A stretch of DNA of 64,000 nt from Beroe forskalii (Eukaryota > Ctenophora > Nuda > Beroida > Beroidae). The translations under genes were made by a program, and so were the position numbers. The notes beneath the pieces were generated by a model that saw only the letters and a program-made list of their open reading frames with translations, did no database searches and was not told the DNA's origin. The stretch is taken from contig WFMF01000338.1 in assembly GCA_011033025.1 (NCBI GenBank), positions 62,001-126,000 on the forward strand, given 5' to 3'. Position 1 is the stretch's first letter. Each line of letters opens with the position of its first letter. Positions 61,136-64,000 of this stretch are shown here, one piece after another.

Positions 61136-62110
61136 CTACTACTACTAAACGGGGGATGGATCCACGAGAGATCCAAACAGAGTCCCCAGCACGGGACCTC
61201 CCGCTGGGAGGTCCCTGTTGCTAGGGCTACTGTGGATGGGAACGAGTCCCGTACCTCCCAGGAGGACCAAGATGCCAGGCATCTTGGTGAGATACATGGT
61301 TACGGGAAGAGTTCCTGCCCAGTGTTGGTGATCCGGGGGTGCCGTCAGGGTCCTAACCCGGGTCAGGACCCGTGGTGCCCTGTAAACTGGATCTTCCTGT
61401 CGCAAGACCAGGAGGATCCCAAGGTTAGTTGCTGCAGGATCGTTGTCGGCTTTTCTGGTTCCAGTCGCCCAGTCCTATGAGCGTAGCTAACAATCCCTGT
61501 TTATCTTGAACTTGTCGAAGATGTCGGTCCCTGAGCAGTAGTAGGTACCGAAGAACTCCACCCTAATACTACTTGGACAGGACAGGGCACATTCCGAGGA
61601 AATGTGACACCGTCTCTTCTTCACTCAGGCAAAGTGGACAAGTTGTATTCACAGCGGGGTTCAGTTTCTTGAGGTGGTAGTTTAGGGCTGCGTGGCCAGT
61701 CGAAGTTGAGTGGCCACTCTCAGGTCCCCTTCTACCCATGCTGCGCAGCTCCTTAACAAATCTGTCCCTCACATAATGCCGAACATTCTGGGAGGGTCAG
61801 CCTTGAAGGAGCTGGTCCAGACCTCAAACGTCTTCCTCTAAGAGCCGCGTAACAGACGTTACGCGGAATGAAGATAAGACACTGGTGGCGCTGTTGTTTT
61901 CATTGGCCGACCCAGCTTTCGCCGTAAGGTCGGCCAACTCGTTTCCTCAAAACCACTATGGGCCGGTATCCAGCTGAGTGTTACGTCATTGTTGGCCCAG
62001 TGCGTGAGAGTTTTAACCTGAGGGCATCTTGTTCTTGATAATCGTGCTGTTAATCGCATGGATAGCAGATTTACTGTCTGGTTATCAAGATCTTGCTAAT
62101 CCTTCAGTGC
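61136..62110 (-). pseudogene. 3' part of an RNase H-bearing non-LTR retrotransposon (copy F)
   Basis: Minus strand: VTLSWIPAHSGFEETSWPTL (RNase H) and later GHAALNYHLKKLNPAVNTTC, PLCLSEEETVSHFLGMCPVL, the zinc-knuckle-like tail common after RNase H in I/R1-type elements. The 3' end is a (TAG)n simple repeat at 61136-61147, next to the SRCR gene coding sequence. Frame shifts are present. The 5' side runs into the assembly gap. Confidence 0.75.
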
Positions 62111-62210
62111 NNNNNNNNNNNNNNNNNNNNNNNNNNNNNNNNNNNNNNNNNNNNNNNNNNNNNNNNNNNNNNNNNNNNNNNNNNNNNNNNNNNNNNNNNN
62201 NNNNNNNNNN
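62111..62210. other. Assembly gap (100 N)
   Basis: Exactly 100 N, a conventional placeholder for a gap of unknown size. Confidence 0.99.
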
Positions 62211-63500
62211 TAAAAATGGAAGTTTTGAAGGGTGGGGATTTTTCGAAATTCCCTTTTTTCCAAATTTTTTAAAAATTTCAAGTTTTCTTTCTTTTTCTAA
62301 ACAAATTTCCTTTGGGTTTGTTTAAAACCCTCTAAGGTTTCAAAAAAAGTTTGGGAAATTTTAAAAAATATTTAAGAAAAAATCCCCTTTTTAAAAATCA
62401 ACCCGGTTTTAAGCTATTTTGGACCAACTCAACTTTTTTAAGGGAAACCCAAAAAAATTTTTTATTTAAACAGGCAAGGGCAGTCTAATATAAAGAAACA
62501 ATCAAAATGCCTTTTTTCTCCCCAATAAACCCCAAAGGTTTTAAAATTCCCGCGGTAAAAAAGCCAAAAAAACGAAATCATTTTTTTTTGAACGTGACTG
62601 TTTTCGGTTTTGATTTTTCAATACAACTACTGTAATTTTCGGAAAGGTTTTTTGCTCCCAAAAAATTCAGTAAAATTCCCCCCTTAAATTTCCCTTTGTG
62701 TCCCTTTCCTCCTTTTCCCTAAAAACCAAAACTTTAAAACACAAAATTTCCCTAATAATTTTGGTTTCGGTTTTTCAAAAAACCCAAAATCTGACTTTTC
62801 TCAAATTTTTTCTAAAATTATTTAAAAAATTTAAAGAAAGGGGTTTTTTGGAAAATTTTAAAAATCGGGGTGGTTGGGGCTTGGGTTTAAAGGAAAAAAT
62901 GATAAAATTGGTTCTGTTTTTTTTAAAACTTTTCACTTTGGCCCAAAAACTGAAGCTAAAAATTCAAAAAAAAAAGTGGGATTAAATTGGGAAAAAAATG
63001 ATTTAAACCGGAAAAGGGGACAGCATTAAAACAATAAAAAAAGAAAATTGAATTTTTTAAGTCAGATAAAATAAAATCAACAGTCAGTCAGCCTTGAAAA
63101 ACAGTTTTCCAAAACCCATTTCTGAAAAAAAAACAATTAAAATTTTTTTAAATCCCAACAACAAATTTAAAAAAAATTGGTACAAAAAACACTTGCTAAG
63201 GGGGTTTAAAAAGAAATGGCCCTGGCCCAAAGCCCTTTCTCGGGGCTTTACCAAAAATTATTAGGGGTTTTTGTTGTATAATGATGCTAAAGGTTTCCCT
63301 AAGCCCCCGGGGGAGGGGAAAAAACAATCTGCATCCCCAAACAAAAATTTAAGAATTAAACCCCCAATTTCTGTTAAATTTGACCCCCTATTAAAATTTT
63401 AAAAAAATAAAAAGGGGGGGAAAAACCCCCTTTTTAATTTGAAAAAAAAATAAAAAATTTTCAAATTAAAAAAAAGTAAATTAAATTTTAACCCCCATTG
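62211..63500. other. Suspect low-quality sequence after the gap
   Basis: Dominated by runs of A, T, C and G (AAACCCCCTTTTTAATTTG, GGGGGGGAAAAACCCCC) with no coding sense, as in unreliable read ends. No feature should be called from it. Confidence 0.7.
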
Positions 63501-63537
63501 TTCTAAGGAAAGTTCACCTTTTCTAGCCTTCCCTGCA

Positions 63538-63990
63538 TCAACATGGATCAGTTGTCCCTGGGATGAAGCTTCTCACCAAATCATAATCAGGATGTGTACA
63601 AAAAATCGTCATAACATAGAACTTCTCCTCAGTTTTTAAAGATAAAGCAAAACCCGTGGAGTAAAGCACCTGCATCCTTCGTTTGATGACGACACTCCCC
63701 CCCGTTACACGCTCCCGTGTGGGGAGCCTTTCCTCGACAGCTTGCACATAATTGTGCAGTAAGTACTGGGTGGGCTTGGCTGCACTGGGTGCAGTTCGTG
63801 AACTGTGCAGCGGTAAGTGTATACATGCCCCCCAACATGTTTATACAAACATCTTCACCCACCAAGTTATTAACCGATTCAACCTCATAACTTTGGCTAA
63901 AATTTCGTCTGTATCTCTGACTAACTCGTAGGGACACACGGTACCGTCCGTTTGACAGGCGATGTGTTCGGGATAGAATCCCATAGACGA
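63538..63990 (-). CDS. Cys-rich partial ORF, unrecognised
   Basis: Two overlapping minus-strand frames look protein-like: EYSSMGFYPEHIACQTDGTV (entering from the window edge, closed near 63845) and VCINMLGGMYTLTAAQFTNC, TQCSQAHPVLTAQLCASCRG, KAPHTGACNGGECRHQTKDA. A frameshift may separate parts of one Cys-rich protein. No family is recognised. Confidence 0.35.
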
Positions 63991-64000
63991 ATACTCCCCC

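Noticed and set aside
61145-61480. C-terminal extension of the SRCR protein
   Set aside because: Begins exactly at the (CTA)n/(TAG)n end of a retrotransposon lying on the opposite strand, so it is not native coding sequence.
62698-62985. 95-aa Lys/Leu/Phe-rich ORF
   Set aside because: Sits in suspect homopolymer sequence; composition reflects A/T runs.

Overview
The window looks like nuclear DNA of an invertebrate animal. It carries two alpha-tubulin genes split by GT-AG introns, a papain-type cysteine protease, an SRCR/LDLa-type gene, phosphagen-kinase exons, a tRNA-derived SINE, and several clades of transposons and non-LTR retrotransposons. The mix would suit a non-bilaterian such as a cnidarian, but no species can be named from this sequence. 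A 100-N gap and two stretches of poor-looking sequence (about 37.86-38.15 kb and 62.2-63.5 kb) show that this is a draft assembly.

1-8.0 kb is a CR1/Jockey-like retrotransposon (copy A, minus strand) split inside its reverse transcriptase ORF by a 5,245-bp Mutator-like (MULE) transposon with about 245-bp terminal inverted repeats and an 8-bp target duplication. The MULE holds a broken transposase. That transposase is itself split by a 1.9-kb TIR element with 8-bp target duplication, which carries a SINE and a tandem array. A 0.49-kb MITE and a 1.1-kb foldback also lie inside the MULE. 8-15.8 kb has no convincing gene but holds an 878-bp word-repeat palindrome (9627-10504) and an 810-bp TA-flanked MITE (11794-12603).

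15.84-24.36 kb and 38.15-45.64 kb are two copies of one block. Both carry phosphagen-kinase exon remnants, two tandem copies of an unidentified exon, endonuclease remnants and one further unidentified exon. Each copy has private insertions. Copy 2 holds the second 878-bp palindrome, and copy 1 keeps the matching empty site. The copies may be a real segmental duplication or two haplotypes placed in tandem.

24.4-33.2 kb is retrotransposon territory. The key object is element D (minus strand): an intact 1,232-aa PHD-endonuclease-RT ORF, preceded by an ORF1 that joins a coiled coil, an AlkB-like 2-oxoglutarate/Fe(II) dioxygenase and an SGNH hydrolase. A 198-bp MITE interrupts ORF1. This combination is the most unusual thing in the window.

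34-37.3 kb has an orphan terminal exon and a cathepsin L-like protease with an acidic linker and a Cys-rich tail in another frame. 48.4-55.4 kb is a head-to-head alpha-tubulin pair with identical intron positions. 56.85-57.88 kb is a 31-bp minisatellite. 59.2-61.1 kb is an SRCR/LDLa gene cut off by an RNase H-bearing retrotransposon next to the gap. The last 450 bases hold a Cys-rich partial ORF of unknown identity.
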